Shown: positions 1 to 9,132 of the stretch, in pieces
Position numbering within the stretch: the first letter of the stretch is position 1
Layout of the letters: the number at the start of each line of letters is the position of its first letter
DNA from: an uncultured Erythrobacter sp.
GTDB taxonomy: Bacteria; Pseudomonadota; Alphaproteobacteria; Sphingomonadales; Sphingomonadaceae
Assembly (NCBI GenBank): GCA_947502305.1
Contig: CANMZA010000001.1
Location: forward strand, 186,001-250,000
Length of the DNA stretch: 64,000 nt
Direction: 5' to 3'
The notes under the pieces: generated by a model
What the model was told of the DNA's origin: nothing
The model's input: the letters and a program-made list of their open reading frames with translations, nothing else
The model's database searches: none
Position numbers and translations under genes: made by a program

Positions 1-1
1 G

Positions 2-1846
2 CAGGATGTGGGGCGCGGCGGGTCCACTGATGTGAGCCTGATCAAACAGGTCGAAATTCTGCGCGGGCCGGCATCTGCGCTTTATGGCAGTGACGGATTG
101 GCGGGCGCGATCAGCTTTACGACTGCGGATCCCGCCGACTTACTCGGATCGGACAGTTTCGGCGGGTTTGCTCGCGCGCAATACTCCAGCGAAGACAATG
201 AATATGCCAACACCGTAACGCTCGCGGCGCAGAGCGGAAATCTGTCTGGCTTCATCGCCTATACCCGCCGCGATTTCAGCGAGCTTGAAAATCAGGCCGC
301 AATTGATGGGATCGGATCATCACGCACACTGCCAAACCCCGCTGATGCCGAATCCAATGCAGTGCTCGGAAAACTCGTTTGGAACAATGGTGAGCACCGG
401 CTTCGTTTGACCGGTGAGTATCTAGAAACGCAAATCGCTACCAACGTGCTTTCAGGACTTGGCCCCGTGCGCCTGTTTGGACCTGATCCTACGTGGAATG
501 TTGACCGGCTCGAGGCAAGCGACACTACCGGCCGTGCGCGCGTCTCCGCCGATTGGACCTATACGGGTGAAGCGGATGAGGTGATCGAATATGCGTTCCT
601 CACCGCCTATTACCAGGATGGTCAGGACGAGCAATTTACCGAAGAAGATCGAACTCAGCTGAGTTTTATCCCGGCGCCAAACCGGACGCGGCTCAACACA
701 TTTGACAATGAAGTTTATGGCTTAAGCGCGGAAGCCCGCAGCTCTTTCGAAACGGGGGGCTTATCCCATACCCTCGCTTTTGGGGGCGATGTCTCATGGA
801 CTCGCCAAGAGGGGCTGCGAGATGGAACTATACCCCCGACCGCGGAGGTGTTCCCCACGCGCGCCTTCCCGGTCACTGATTTCACTCTTGGCGGTGTTTT
901 TATCGCGAATGAGATCGCACTGTTTGATGGCGCGCTGACATTGTTTCCAGCTCTACGGTTCGACTTTTACGACCTCAATCCAACAGATGATCCCTTGCTG
1001 CCAACATTTTCGGCAGAGCGGCAAAGCGACAGCCGCCTGTCTCTCAAAATGGGCGCCACCCTCAGGCTTGCCGAAGATTTCATTGTGTTCGGAAATTATG
1101 CGCAAGGCTTTCTCGCCCCAACGCCAAGCCAAGTGAACAATTTCTTCGAAAACTTGGCATTTGGCTACACCTCATTGCCGAATGCCGATCTCGGCCCAGA
1201 AACAAGCGAAAGCTGGGAATTGGGCGCGCGATATGTGGGCGATATCTTCTCGCTCCAAATCGCTGGGTTTCAGGGCGAATATGATGACTTCATCAGCCAG
1301 CAAGTTGTCGGCGGATCGTTCACGCCGCAAGATCCGGCGGTGTTCCAATTTGTCAATTTCAATGAGGTTGAGATCGATGGATTTGAAGTGAAAGGCTCAA
1401 TGGAGATCGATAGCGGCTTCAGCGCACAGCTCGCCATCGCCTATGCCAATGGCGACGTCATCAACGTCGATGGCAGCCGCACACCGCTCGACACTGTTGA
1501 CCCATTCAGCGTTGTCGCAGGCCTAGGATACCGCGACCCTGCCGGACGTTTCGGAGCTGACGCCATTCTAAGCCACACCGCGCGCAAAGACGCCGATGAG
1601 GTTGAGCGCGCCGACGATGGCACCGATCTGTTCGTGCGACCTGATCAATCGACTGTCTTTGACATTACAGCTTTTGTCGAAGTGACGGACCAGATCAAAT
1701 TGCGCGCAGGCCTCTTCAATGTGTTCGATGCAAATTACGCACTTTGGTCAGATGTTCGCGGGTTGAGCGTTGATGACGCCGCAATTCAGAGCGCTTTCAC
1801 CCGGCCAGGGCGCAACGCCAGCATCTCCGCCACTTTCCAATTCTAA
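2..1846 (+). CDS. TonB-dependent heme/hemoglobin-type outer-membrane receptor, 5' partial
   Basis: The reading frame is open at the left window edge, so the signal peptide, TonB box and first part of the plug are missing; about 614 residues remain. The visible plug motif VEILRGPASALYGSDGLAGAISF-like (split here as VEILRGPASALYG and GLAGAISF) is the conserved end of the TonB plug domain. The rest is a 22-strand type barrel ending in a terminal phenylalanine (SATFQF), as expected for BAM recognition. The C-terminal stretch with WSDVRGL and a following PGRN motif resembles the hemoglobin/transferrin/lactoferrin receptor subfamily. It would import an iron or heme ligand across the outer membrane using TonB energy. 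The next gene, a DUF6607 protein, starts about 20 bases downstream and is probably co-transcribed. Receptor class is firm; ligand is inferred. Confidence 0.93.
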   Translation, partial: QDVGRGGSTDVSLIKQVEILRGPASALYGSDGLAGAISFTTADPADLLGSDSFGGFARAQYSSEDNEYANTVTLAAQSGNLSGFIAYTRRDFSELENQAAIDGIGSSRTLPNPADAESNAVLGKLVWNNGEHRLRLTGEYLETQIATNVLSGLGPVRLFGPDPTWNVDRLEASDTTGRARVSADWTYTGEADEVIEYAFLTAYYQDGQDEQFTEEDRTQLSFIPAPNRTRLNTFDNEVYGLSAEARSSFETGGLSHTLAFGGDVSWTRQEGLRDGTIPPTAEVFPTRAFPVTDFTLGGVFIANEIALFDGALTLFPALRFDFYDLNPTDDPLLPTFSAERQSDSRLSLKMGATLRLAEDFIVFGNYAQGFLAPTPSQVNNFFENLAFGYTSLPNADLGPETSESWELGARYVGDIFSLQIAGFQGEYDDFISQQVVGGSFTPQDPAVFQFVNFNEVEIDGFEVKGSMEIDSGFSAQLAIAYANGDVINVDGSRTPLDTVDPFSVVAGLGYRDPAGRFGADAILSHTARKDADEVERADDGTDLFVRPDQSTVFDITAFVEVTDQIKLRAGLFNVFDANYALWSDVRGLSVDDAAIQSAFTRPGRNASISATFQF

Positions 1847-1866
1847 ACTCATAGAGGATGATCAAT

Positions 1867-2871
1867 ATGTTCAAATTCTCCAAAACACTTTTCGCCAGCG
1901 GCCTTGCGGCGGCCGCGTTGATGTTATCGGCAACACCGGCATCTGCCGATGATCCTATCACACGCAGCGATGATGCCGCGCAGGCCGCATTTCAGGCCGA
2001 CCGCGGAACGATCCTTGCCATGGCCGGTGATTTCCGCGTGCGGTTCGATATGCAGGAATCAACCGCTTGGATGGAAGGGTATGAGCCCATCGATGCCAAA
2101 GTCTCTGGCGGATATGAAAGCGTGCGCGTGATCGAAGATACGGGCACACGCATCGTGCTCCAACATCTCTTGGTCGTTGGATCCGAGGATGCCCCCTATG
2201 TCGTGAAGCACTGGCGCCAAGACTGGGAATTCGAACCAGAGCAAATCTTGGCCTATGAGGGCGGTGATACTTGGACAATGAAGCCCGTGCCCGAAGCCTT
2301 GCGCGCAGGCCGGTGGTCGCAGACTGTTTATCAAGTTGATGACAGCCCGCGTTATGCCGGGTGGGGCGAATGGCAGATGACCAATGGCGTGCGCCGTTGG
2401 CGTTCAAATTGGACCACGCGCCCGCTTGCGCGCCGCGATGCAACCCGCTCGCCGATCTATGACCGCTATATCGGGATCAACCGTCATCAAATGACACCGA
2501 CCGGCTGGATACATTGGCAGGACAACACCAAAATGATGCCTGCTGAGGATGGAAGCGGTGAGTTGGTTCCGGTGGTTCAGGAATATGTGCTCAACACGTA
2601 TCAGCGTTTCGCCGACTACAATGTCGCAGCGGCTGACAGATATTGGGCCAACACATCGCAATTTTGGGCGGCGGTTCGCAGCAAATGGGACCAAGTCGCC
2701 GAGGAGCAAGGCGGCATCCGGATCGCGCAAGAAGCGAATTATGGTACCGACATTGCCGCTGAGCTGCTCAGGCTTGCCGATGCGATCAACACTGGGGAGA
2801 GTTCTTCAGCAGACGCGACGCAGACTGCACTTGCGCTGATAGATGAAGGCACGCAGCGAAATGGCGGTTAA
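1867..2871 (+). CDS. Secreted DUF6607 family protein
   Basis: A 334-residue protein with an N-terminal signal peptide (basic start, hydrophobic core, then ATPASA before DDP). I chose the ATG at 1867 because AGAGG at 1853-1857 lies about nine bases upstream; the ATG at 1858 directly abuts that site. The mature protein is rich in Trp and Tyr (for example YAGWGEW, WRSNWTTRP, GWIHWQDN), the pattern of the DUF6607 family, which has no assigned enzyme activity. It immediately follows a heme-type TonB receptor in the same direction, so a role in handling the receptor's ligand in the periplasm is a reasonable inference but not shown. No catalytic motif was recognised. Confidence 0.85.
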   Translation: MFKFSKTLFASGLAAAALMLSATPASADDPITRSDDAAQAAFQADRGTILAMAGDFRVRFDMQESTAWMEGYEPIDAKVSGGYESVRVIEDTGTRIVLQHLLVVGSEDAPYVVKHWRQDWEFEPEQILAYEGGDTWTMKPVPEALRAGRWSQTVYQVDDSPRYAGWGEWQMTNGVRRWRSNWTTRPLARRDATRSPIYDRYIGINRHQMTPTGWIHWQDNTKMMPAEDGSGELVPVVQEYVLNTYQRFADYNVAAADRYWANTSQFWAAVRSKWDQVAEEQGGIRIAQEANYGTDIAAELLRLADAINTGESSSADATQTALALIDEGTQRNGG

Positions 2872-2889
2872 GCGCCGCCGCGCCGAGGC

Positions 2890-3408
2890 CTATTTCGCTA
2901 CGCCCAAAAAATGCGAGTAGGAGGCATCGCCGCTCCCACGCTCGCCATACACATTAGCGGAACTGGAATCCTCGCGGTCCCAGCCGTCGGTGCATGGCTG
3001 CGTGCTGTTCCAATCATAGACGGCGTGCCGGTGGCTGATTTTCCATGCCCCGGCGCGCCGCTCAAACCGATCAAGGTATCGCCCCGCGGCGATCATTAAA
3101 ATATCGCCGTCTGGGGTGGCGATTGTGTGATGTGCGACAAAGTAGCTTTCTCCCGCCGCTTCTTCGCCTGCAACCTCGATTATGGATTGTCCGATGACAT
3201 GCTGTGTGCGCTTCATCGTATTGAGCACTGGCATGACCCAAACGACGAATTCCTCCGCAGAGCCCTTAAATGCGCCATGATCGTCGGTTGCGTCAGGATG
3301 GAAACAGCTGCGGACCAAATCGGCGTCGCAGCGGTCTATTCCGCGAGCGAGCCGAGCTACGATTTGTGCGCATTCTTGCTGATCGGCGATACTCTCAAGG
3401 CGGCTCAT
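2890..3408 (-). CDS. SnoaL/NTF2-like fold protein
   Basis: A 172-residue protein of the SnoaL_4 / nuclear transport factor 2-like superfamily. The start (LESIADQQECAQIVARLARGIDRCD) followed by a CFHPDATDDHG motif is typical: a helix, then the HPDA turn lining the cone-shaped pocket, followed by long strands (for example RYLDRFERRAGAWKISHRHAVYDW). Members include dehydratases, isomerases and the small subunits of ring-hydroxylating oxygenases. The gene sits just downstream of the Rieske oxygenase gene on the same strand, 36 bases away, so it may be an accessory enzyme of the same pathway or a divergent beta-type subunit. The exact reaction cannot be assigned. Confidence 0.85.
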   Translation of the reverse strand: MSRLESIADQQECAQIVARLARGIDRCDADLVRSCFHPDATDDHGAFKGSAEEFVVWVMPVLNTMKRTQHVIGQSIIEVAGEEAAGESYFVAHHTIATPDGDILMIAAGRYLDRFERRAGAWKISHRHAVYDWNSTQPCTDGWDREDSSSANVYGERGSGDASYSHFLGVAK

Positions 3409-3444
3409 GGCGGCGTTCCTTTCGTCGGGGCAATTGCGGCGGTT

Positions 3445-4782
3445 TTAGCGCGCGATCCAGTCCTCGAGGGTCTCGTGGAAATAGCGCATCCGGCTTTCTT
3501 GTGCGGCGAGATAATCTCGCTTGTATCCGCGCGAATGAAGCCCGCGTTGTTGCTGCGGCCAGATTTCCAGATCTTCGTCGATTGCCGGGCCTGTTGTCAC
3601 TTCGCTAGCGGGCCCTTGCATGTGCGGCACGACCGCTTCTGTCGAAATTGTGTCGCCCATTACATAGGAGTAATATTCGGTCTGACCTTTGGCGAACAAC
3701 ACCATAAACCACATATCGAACAGGCACTTTTCCGGGTCGTTGGGATGGGGCCGTGCGCGCAGCCAGATATTGCTTTCCGGTTTCAAGCTGAACGATAGGT
3801 TGGGGAAGATCGTATAGTGCCAATTATCGGTCAATTGATCATCGCGGTAGGATGAGAAATCATACCCCTTCTCCGCGCCCAATTTGCGTTTTGCCGCTTG
3901 CAAATCCTTGCGAATATTGCGCGTTTTTCCGCCTTCATAGTCTTTCGGGTCAAGCTCCCAAAAAAGCAGCTCTTTCTCCATCCGTTCTAAAGTTTCTTTT
4001 TCGCCCCCTTTGACCGCCGCCGCTGGGCCGCCGCCGGGCATTAACATGCGGCAATGTCCCTCTGGATAATGGTCAAATTGGCAATCTTCGCGGCCATATT
4101 CGAGAGTGAATTTCGCATCGGGATGCACGAACGGGACGTGATAGGATTCGCTGAAATTATCCTGCACTAATTTCCAATTGAAATCCCCTTCGACCGTTAC
4201 CCAATGCGTGCGGCGGAATTCGGCCATTGGATAAGTGTCGATTTGGTCGGTGATCGGGCCGAGATAATCGTGCAATGACACGCAATCATCGTCCATATTG
4301 TACCAAACAAATCCGGCCCAAACTTCTGATTTCATCTCGACCAAATTCAGTTTGCCGCACGGACTGCCTTGCTGAAAATCGGCCTCGTCAGGGACGAATT
4401 TCAACGTACCTTTCAAATCATAGGTCCATGCGTGATAAGGGCAGGTCAGACGTTTCTCATTGCCGCATTCGTCCTTCATCAATTCCAAGCCGCGATGCTG
4501 GCAGACATTGTAAAACACCCGGATCTGGTCATCATCACCGCGCACACATAAAATCCGCTCGCGGCCCAAAGTTGTGGTGGTGTAATCGCCGATATTGGCC
4601 AGCTCACTTGTTAGACAGGCGATTTGCCAGGTCTTGGTCCAGACCTTTTCCCATTCTTCATCCATGAATTGTTTCGAATAATACCGCTCTGGCGTGATCG
4701 GATTGCCGCGCAGGTCGGGCTCTGGCTGTTTCGAAACGTCGGCCAGTTTTGCGGCCAATTCGGCATTGTCATAGTCGGCCAT
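3445..4782 (-). CDS. Rieske non-heme iron oxygenase, large (alpha) subunit
   Basis: A 445-residue oxygenase. The start at 4782 has an AGGA eight bases upstream; a longer frame reaching 4932 lacks family similarity. The Rieske cluster ligands are C94-x-H96 and C114-xx-H117 with the normal 17-residue spacing. The mononuclear iron motif is E212-xx-H215-xxxx-H220, and a C-terminal acidic motif before EIWPQQQRGL supplies the likely third ligand. The residue three before the first iron His, which bridges the two metal sites between subunits, is Glu rather than the Asp of naphthalene-type dioxygenases; Glu there is known for carnitine and betaine-type oxygenases. No ferredoxin or reductase gene lies nearby. 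It is divergent from the BCCT-like/GMC pair, which fits a quaternary-amine substrate, but an aromatic substrate cannot be excluded. Confidence 0.92.
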   Translation of the reverse strand: MADYDNAELAAKLADVSKQPEPDLRGNPITPERYYSKQFMDEEWEKVWTKTWQIACLTSELANIGDYTTTTLGRERILCVRGDDDQIRVFYNVCQHRGLELMKDECGNEKRLTCPYHAWTYDLKGTLKFVPDEADFQQGSPCGKLNLVEMKSEVWAGFVWYNMDDDCVSLHDYLGPITDQIDTYPMAEFRRTHWVTVEGDFNWKLVQDNFSESYHVPFVHPDAKFTLEYGREDCQFDHYPEGHCRMLMPGGGPAAAVKGGEKETLERMEKELLFWELDPKDYEGGKTRNIRKDLQAAKRKLGAEKGYDFSSYRDDQLTDNWHYTIFPNLSFSLKPESNIWLRARPHPNDPEKCLFDMWFMVLFAKGQTEYYSYVMGDTISTEAVVPHMQGPASEVTTGPAIDEDLEIWPQQQRGLHSRGYKRDYLAAQESRMRYFHETLEDWIAR

Positions 4783-4963
4783 GATGATGGTCCTGTTATG
4801 GAAGGATGCTTTCTCGTGGGACGCAGTGTGATATCCCCGTAGTAGGCGCGCAATTATCAAAAGTAGTGCAGTATCAACCGGCGGTATGCGTGCTTGCCGG
4901 TTAGTCGCGTTCGCCGCTACGCTCGTCAGCAACGCGCCTCACAAGCAGCATGAAAGACTCTGC

Positions 4964-6109
4964 ATGAATATGATCCTGTCTGCGGCCATTGCGATAACTT
5001 TGCTGACGTCTGTCATCTTGGTCTTACGGTTTGGGTCTGTGCGATTGATCGGCGACAATCCGCAGACAATCAGTGCTTTCATGGCGATCCTGTTTACATC
5101 GGGGTTGGACGTGGGCCTGATCATGTTCCCGCTCACTGAATTCCCTGTTTATGAAGCCGAGGCGGAATACGGTTTCACCAATGCTCTGGCGATTGAATTT
5201 GGGTTTTGGGGCTTCCTTGTGTGGGCGTTCTACTTCCTCACGACGTTCTATTTTTGCGCCGTTGAGCCGCACCTGAAGCTGTTTGAATTGCGGCCGGTCA
5301 AACTGATCAACAACGCGATCATCATTGCGACATGCGCGTTCACCGGCTTTCTCTTCCTCAGTTATTTGCCGACATATGTACCGGGGATCACGGAGCCTGC
5401 GCGCTATGGATTGGTCGCGCTCGTGGTGCTGCTGGCGGTCTTGTCCAGCACCGATATCCGCTATGTCAAATGGCTAAGTCTTGGGTCGTCGGGTTTGTTC
5501 GCGGTGCTGATCGGGGCAGTCTGGTGGGTCAGCGGGATGAGCGCGGGCGGTTTCGGAACCGTGGTAGCCAATCTCGGCGGTTACTTTGCCAACCTGCCGA
5601 AATTCATTGTGCCGCTCACGGATTACCACGCATTCTATCTGTTCTGGTGGTTCGCATGGAGCATTATGATCGGGCAATTTGTCGCGCGCTTCGTTGGCGG
5701 ATGGAAACTGTGGCATTTGCTTATCGCATTGCTTGTAATTCCTTCTATTCCGATTGCCGTGTGGTTTTCGGTGCTGTTTTACGTACACAGCGAAGGGATC
5801 ATGCTGAGCGGTGTGATCCGGTTGGCGATGGTCGGTGTGGGCGTGATTTTCGTTATCAATTCGCTGGATTCCCTGACCAAGCTTTATTCGATCAACCTTG
5901 GTTTTACAGTCGCCCGGTTCGGCAAAGCGCGATATGTCGCAGGCCACTGGTTGCTGCTATTTGGTCTTATCCTGCTTTACCAGTTCACCCCGCTCAAAAT
6001 TGAGTGGATCGGGCTGGGGGTCATCGCTCTGTATTGCTGCATCTATGCTCTGATTTTTCAGCGTAGAAGTGATCTTCGCCCGCTCAATATGTCCGGAAAT
6101 ACTGCCTGA
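4964..6109 (+). CDS. Short, divergent BCCT-family (betaine/choline/carnitine) transporter-like membrane protein
   Basis: A 381-residue integral membrane protein with roughly ten hydrophobic segments. Several blocks line up with BCCT transporters: a segment [12 protein letters not shown] before [14 protein letters not shown] and a following E-P-like turn (BCCT TM3), [12 protein letters not shown] (TM4), [12 protein letters not shown] (the KGIRYLS element), and [20 protein letters not shown] (TM8, keeping the aromatic W residues). It lacks the first BCCT helix, replaces the usual ARISRGR loop by ARFVGG, and is about 120 residues shorter than typical members. The ATG at 4964 (or 4970) is the likely start. 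Its stop overlaps the start of the GMC dehydrogenase gene (TGATG), so uptake of the dehydrogenase substrate is a natural inference. It could instead have become a sensor or a non-canonical carrier. Confidence 0.72.
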   Translation: MNMILSAAIAITLLTSVILVLRFGSVRLIGDNPQTISAFMAILFTSGLDVGLIMFPLTEFPVYEAEAEYGFTNALAIEFGFWGFLVWAFYFLTTFYFCAVEPHLKLFELRPVKLINNAIIIATCAFTGFLFLSYLPTYVPGITEPARYGLVALVVLLAVLSSTDIRYVKWLSLGSSGLFAVLIGAVWWVSGMSAGGFGTVVANLGGYFANLPKFIVPLTDYHAFYLFWWFAWSIMIGQFVARFVGGWKLWHLLIALLVIPSIPIAVWFSVLFYVHSEGIMLSGVIRLAMVGVGVIFVINSLDSLTKLYSINLGFTVARFGKARYVAGHWLLLFGLILLYQFTPLKIEWIGLGVIALYCCIYALIFQRRSDLRPLNMSGNTA

Positions 6110-7797
6110 TGAAAACGACTTTTGACTATATTATTGTTGGTGCTGGATCGGCGGGATGTGTGTTGGCGAACCGCCTTTCTGCGGGTGGTGAACGCAGCGT
6201 TCTGCTGATCGAGGCGGGGGGAAGTGACAACAGCATCCTGATCCGGATGCCAACGGCGCTGTCCTATCCCATGGCGTCAAAGACATACAATTGGGGCTAT
6301 AATTCCGATCCCGAACCGGCGGTCAACAACCGCCAGATCACTTGCCCGCGCGGCAAGGGGCTTGGTGGGACATCGTCGATCAATGGCATGGTCTATGTGC
6401 GCGGCCATCCGTGCGACATTGATGAATGGGAGCAGCAGGGCGCAGCCGGGTGGAGCTATGCCGATTGCTTGCCCTATTACAAACGCGCCGAAACTTGGCA
6501 GAATGGCGAAGATGAATATCGCGGTGGTTCGGGGCCCTTGGGTGTTGGCGGCGGCAACAATATGGCGGGCAATCCGCTGTATCAGGCATTTATCGATGCA
6601 GGCGTAGAAGCCGGATATCAAAGCACTGACGACTATAATGGCTATCGCGGAGAAGGCTTCGGCGCGATGCATATGACCATAAGTGGCGGCATCCGATCCT
6701 CCACTTCGCGAGCCTATCTGCGCCCAGTTTTAAATCGGCCTAATCTGACAGTGATGAAAGACGTGTTGGTCCGCAAATTGTTGTTTGAAGGCGCGCGCGT
6801 GACTGGTGTGTCTGCGCAAAGCGGCGGCAAGCACATCACATTGAACGCATCGCGTGAGGTCATCTTGTCAGCCGGGGCGATCGCTTCGCCGATGATCTTG
6901 CAACATTCCGGCATCGGACCAGCCGATGTGCTGGACAAGGCAGGCGTTTCGCCAAACCGGATCATGCCGGGCGTTGGCCAAAATATGCAGGACCATTTGG
7001 AGGTTTATTTTCAATTTCGCTGCAAAAAACCCGTCAGCCTCAATTCCAAACTTAACCCGCTTAGCAAGCTGAAAATTGGGATTGAATGGGTTCTGTTTAA
7101 GACCGGACTTGGCGCGACCAACCATTTTGAATCCTGCGCGTTTATCCGGTCAAAAGCAGGGCGCAAATCACCCGATATCCAGTACCATTTCTTGCCCGCT
7201 GCGATGCGCTATGACGGTACGCCATCGATTAAGGGGCATGGTTTTCAGGTCCATGTTGGCCCGAACAAACCTGTCAGCCGCGGCCGCGTTGCCATCACCG
7301 ATGCAGACCCGCTGGCCGCGCCCAGCATCCTCTTCAATTATCTGTCAGCGCGCGAGGATGTTGAAGATTGGCGCCGTTGCATTCGCTTAACCCGCGAAAT
7401 TATCGCTCAAGGCGCAATGGATGAATTTCGCGGAGAGGAAATTCAACCGGGTCTAGAGGTGGATAGCGACGACGCCATTGATGCGTGGGTCAGGGACAAT
7501 GTCGAAAGCGCCTATCACCCTTGCGGCACATGCCGAATGGGCCGCGCGGATGATCCCGGCGCGGTGGTGGATAGCGAATGCCGGGTGATCGGGATGGAGG
7601 GCTTGCGCGTTGTCGATGCGTCGATCTTCCCAACGATTCCCTATGGCAATATCAACGCGCCAACGATTATGGCCGCGGAGAAAGCGGCTGATCTGATCCT
7701 AGGAAAAACACCTTTGCCGCGCATGGATTTGCCGGTCTGGATCGAAGAGAATTGGGAGCAAAAACAGCGTTCGCGCGAGCCACTACGAGAGGCGTAA
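6109..7797 (+). CDS. GMC-family oxidoreductase, choline-dehydrogenase-like
   Basis: A 562-residue flavoprotein alcohol dehydrogenase. The N-terminus has the FAD dinucleotide-binding motif GAGSAG (residues 11-16), followed by the GMC signature [14 protein letters not shown]. The catalytic pair is H470 (in [10 protein letters not shown]) and N514 (in YGNINAPT), the same 44-residue spacing as H466/N510 of choline oxidase. These enzymes oxidise a primary alcohol to the aldehyde with FAD. The gene is translationally coupled to the upstream BCCT-like transporter, which supports choline or a similar hydroxylated quaternary amine as substrate, although many GMC enzymes named BetA act on other alcohols. 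A candidate terminator follows. Confidence 0.93.
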   Translation: MKTTFDYIIVGAGSAGCVLANRLSAGGERSVLLIEAGGSDNSILIRMPTALSYPMASKTYNWGYNSDPEPAVNNRQITCPRGKGLGGTSSINGMVYVRGHPCDIDEWEQQGAAGWSYADCLPYYKRAETWQNGEDEYRGGSGPLGVGGGNNMAGNPLYQAFIDAGVEAGYQSTDDYNGYRGEGFGAMHMTISGGIRSSTSRAYLRPVLNRPNLTVMKDVLVRKLLFEGARVTGVSAQSGGKHITLNASREVILSAGAIASPMILQHSGIGPADVLDKAGVSPNRIMPGVGQNMQDHLEVYFQFRCKKPVSLNSKLNPLSKLKIGIEWVLFKTGLGATNHFESCAFIRSKAGRKSPDIQYHFLPAAMRYDGTPSIKGHGFQVHVGPNKPVSRGRVAITDADPLAAPSILFNYLSAREDVEDWRRCIRLTREIIAQGAMDEFRGEEIQPGLEVDSDDAIDAWVRDNVESAYHPCGTCRMGRADDPGAVVDSECRVIGMEGLRVVDASIFPTIPYGNINAPTIMAAEKAADLILGKTPLPRMDLPVWIEENWEQKQRSREPLREA

Positions 7798-7799
7798 AC

Positions 7800-7846
7800 A
7801 ACACGCCCACTATGCATTGTAGAAGTGGTCAGGCGGGCGTGTTTTG
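7800..7846 (+). terminator. Candidate rho-independent terminator after the GMC gene
   Basis: Just after the stop codon, AACACGCCC (7800-7808) pairs perfectly with GGGCGTGTT (7835-7843), and the right arm runs into further T residues. The loop is long (26 bases) and the T-run short, so termination may be weak. It could also separate the GMC operon from the next acyl-CoA dehydrogenase gene. Confidence 0.45.
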
Positions 7847-7899
7847 CCTAATCCGGCGCCTATGCAATCCCATAAACGCGCAAATAGCGAGAATTCCCA

Positions 7900-9108
7900 A
7901 TGCCTGAAATAATGCCCGCCGGTCTTTCACCAGAAGCTATTGCCGTCGCAGAGCGGATCGAGACATTCGTGCGCGAAACCGTTGCGCCATTTGAGCGCGA
8001 CCCGCGCTGCACCAGCCATGGACCGTCCGATGCATTGGCCAGCGAATTACGCGAATTGGCGCGGGGGCAAGGATTGCTCACGCCGCATATTCGCGATGAC
8101 GGGTCGCATTTCAGCCATTTGGAAACGGCGCTGATCCTGCGCAAAAGCGGGCTGTCTCCGCTTGGCCCGATTGCGTGCCATGTGATGGCCCCGGATGAGG
8201 GGAATATGTATCTGCTTGGCAAAGTTGGCAGCGCGGCGATTAAAGAGCGCTTTCTTGCGCCACTTATCGCAGGGGAAGGGCGCTCCGCATTCTTTATGAC
8301 CGAACCAGCAGAAGATGGCGGGGCCGGTTCTGACCCTTCTTTGATGCAAACAACGTGCCGCCGCGATGGCAATCATTGGATCATTAACGGGCGAAAGGCC
8401 TTCATCACCGGTGCAGATGGCGCATTGGTTGGGATCGTTATGGCAAAATCAACAGAGCCTGACAGCGAAGGCGGAGCTTGTCTGTTCCTTGTCGATTTGC
8501 CTGATCCTTCCATCATCACAGAGCGTGTTCTCGAAACTATCGACAGTTCCATGCCTGGCGGACATGCGGTTATCACAATCGACAATTTGCGCGTGCCCGC
8601 CGATCAGATGCTGGGCGAGGCAGGCGAAGGTTTTAAATATGCCCAGATCCGCCTTGCTCCGGCGCGGTTGACGCATTGCATGCGCTGGCTTGGTCTGGCG
8701 GACCGCGGGCAAGAGATCGCCACCGATTACGCCTGCAAACGCATGGCCTTTGGCAAACCGTTAATCGATCACGAAGGGGTCGGTTTCATGCTTGCGCAAA
8801 ATGCGATTGATTTGAAAGCGTGCGGATTGATGATCGATTGGTGCGCGCAGGTGTTGGACACTGGCGATCTCGGTACGGCGGAAAGTTCTATGGCGAAAAC
8901 TTTCGTCTCAGAAACTCTGTTCCAAGTGGCGGATCGCTGCGTTCAGGCGATGGGCGGTACTGGCGTCACCGGGGATACAATCGTGGAGCAATTGTTCCGC
9001 GAAATTCGCGCCTTTCGCATCTATGACGGCCCGACCGAGGTCCATAAATGGAGCCTTGCCAAAAAGATCAAACGCGATTGGCGGGCAAGCCAGCAAGAGG
9101 CGTCTTAA
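7900..9108 (+). CDS. Acyl-CoA dehydrogenase family protein
   Basis: A 402-residue FAD enzyme of the acyl-CoA dehydrogenase family. An N-terminal helical domain is followed by the middle beta domain with FFMTEPAEDGGAGSDPS, which contacts the flavin, then WIINGRKAFITGAD, and a C-terminal helical bundle with QAMGGTGVTGDT and the final FREIRAFRIYDGPTEVHKW motif. Members oxidise acyl-CoA thioesters to enoyl-CoA and pass electrons to ETF. The gene follows the BCCT/GMC pair in the same direction about 100 bases later, so it may belong to the same catabolic block, but no CoA ligase is nearby to tell the substrate. Length is normal for the family. Confidence 0.92.
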   Translation: MPEIMPAGLSPEAIAVAERIETFVRETVAPFERDPRCTSHGPSDALASELRELARGQGLLTPHIRDDGSHFSHLETALILRKSGLSPLGPIACHVMAPDEGNMYLLGKVGSAAIKERFLAPLIAGEGRSAFFMTEPAEDGGAGSDPSLMQTTCRRDGNHWIINGRKAFITGADGALVGIVMAKSTEPDSEGGACLFLVDLPDPSIITERVLETIDSSMPGGHAVITIDNLRVPADQMLGEAGEGFKYAQIRLAPARLTHCMRWLGLADRGQEIATDYACKRMAFGKPLIDHEGVGFMLAQNAIDLKACGLMIDWCAQVLDTGDLGTAESSMAKTFVSETLFQVADRCVQAMGGTGVTGDTIVEQLFREIRAFRIYDGPTEVHKWSLAKKIKRDWRASQQEAS

Positions 9109-9132
9109 TCCGCGCCCCTTGCTGGCCAAATC

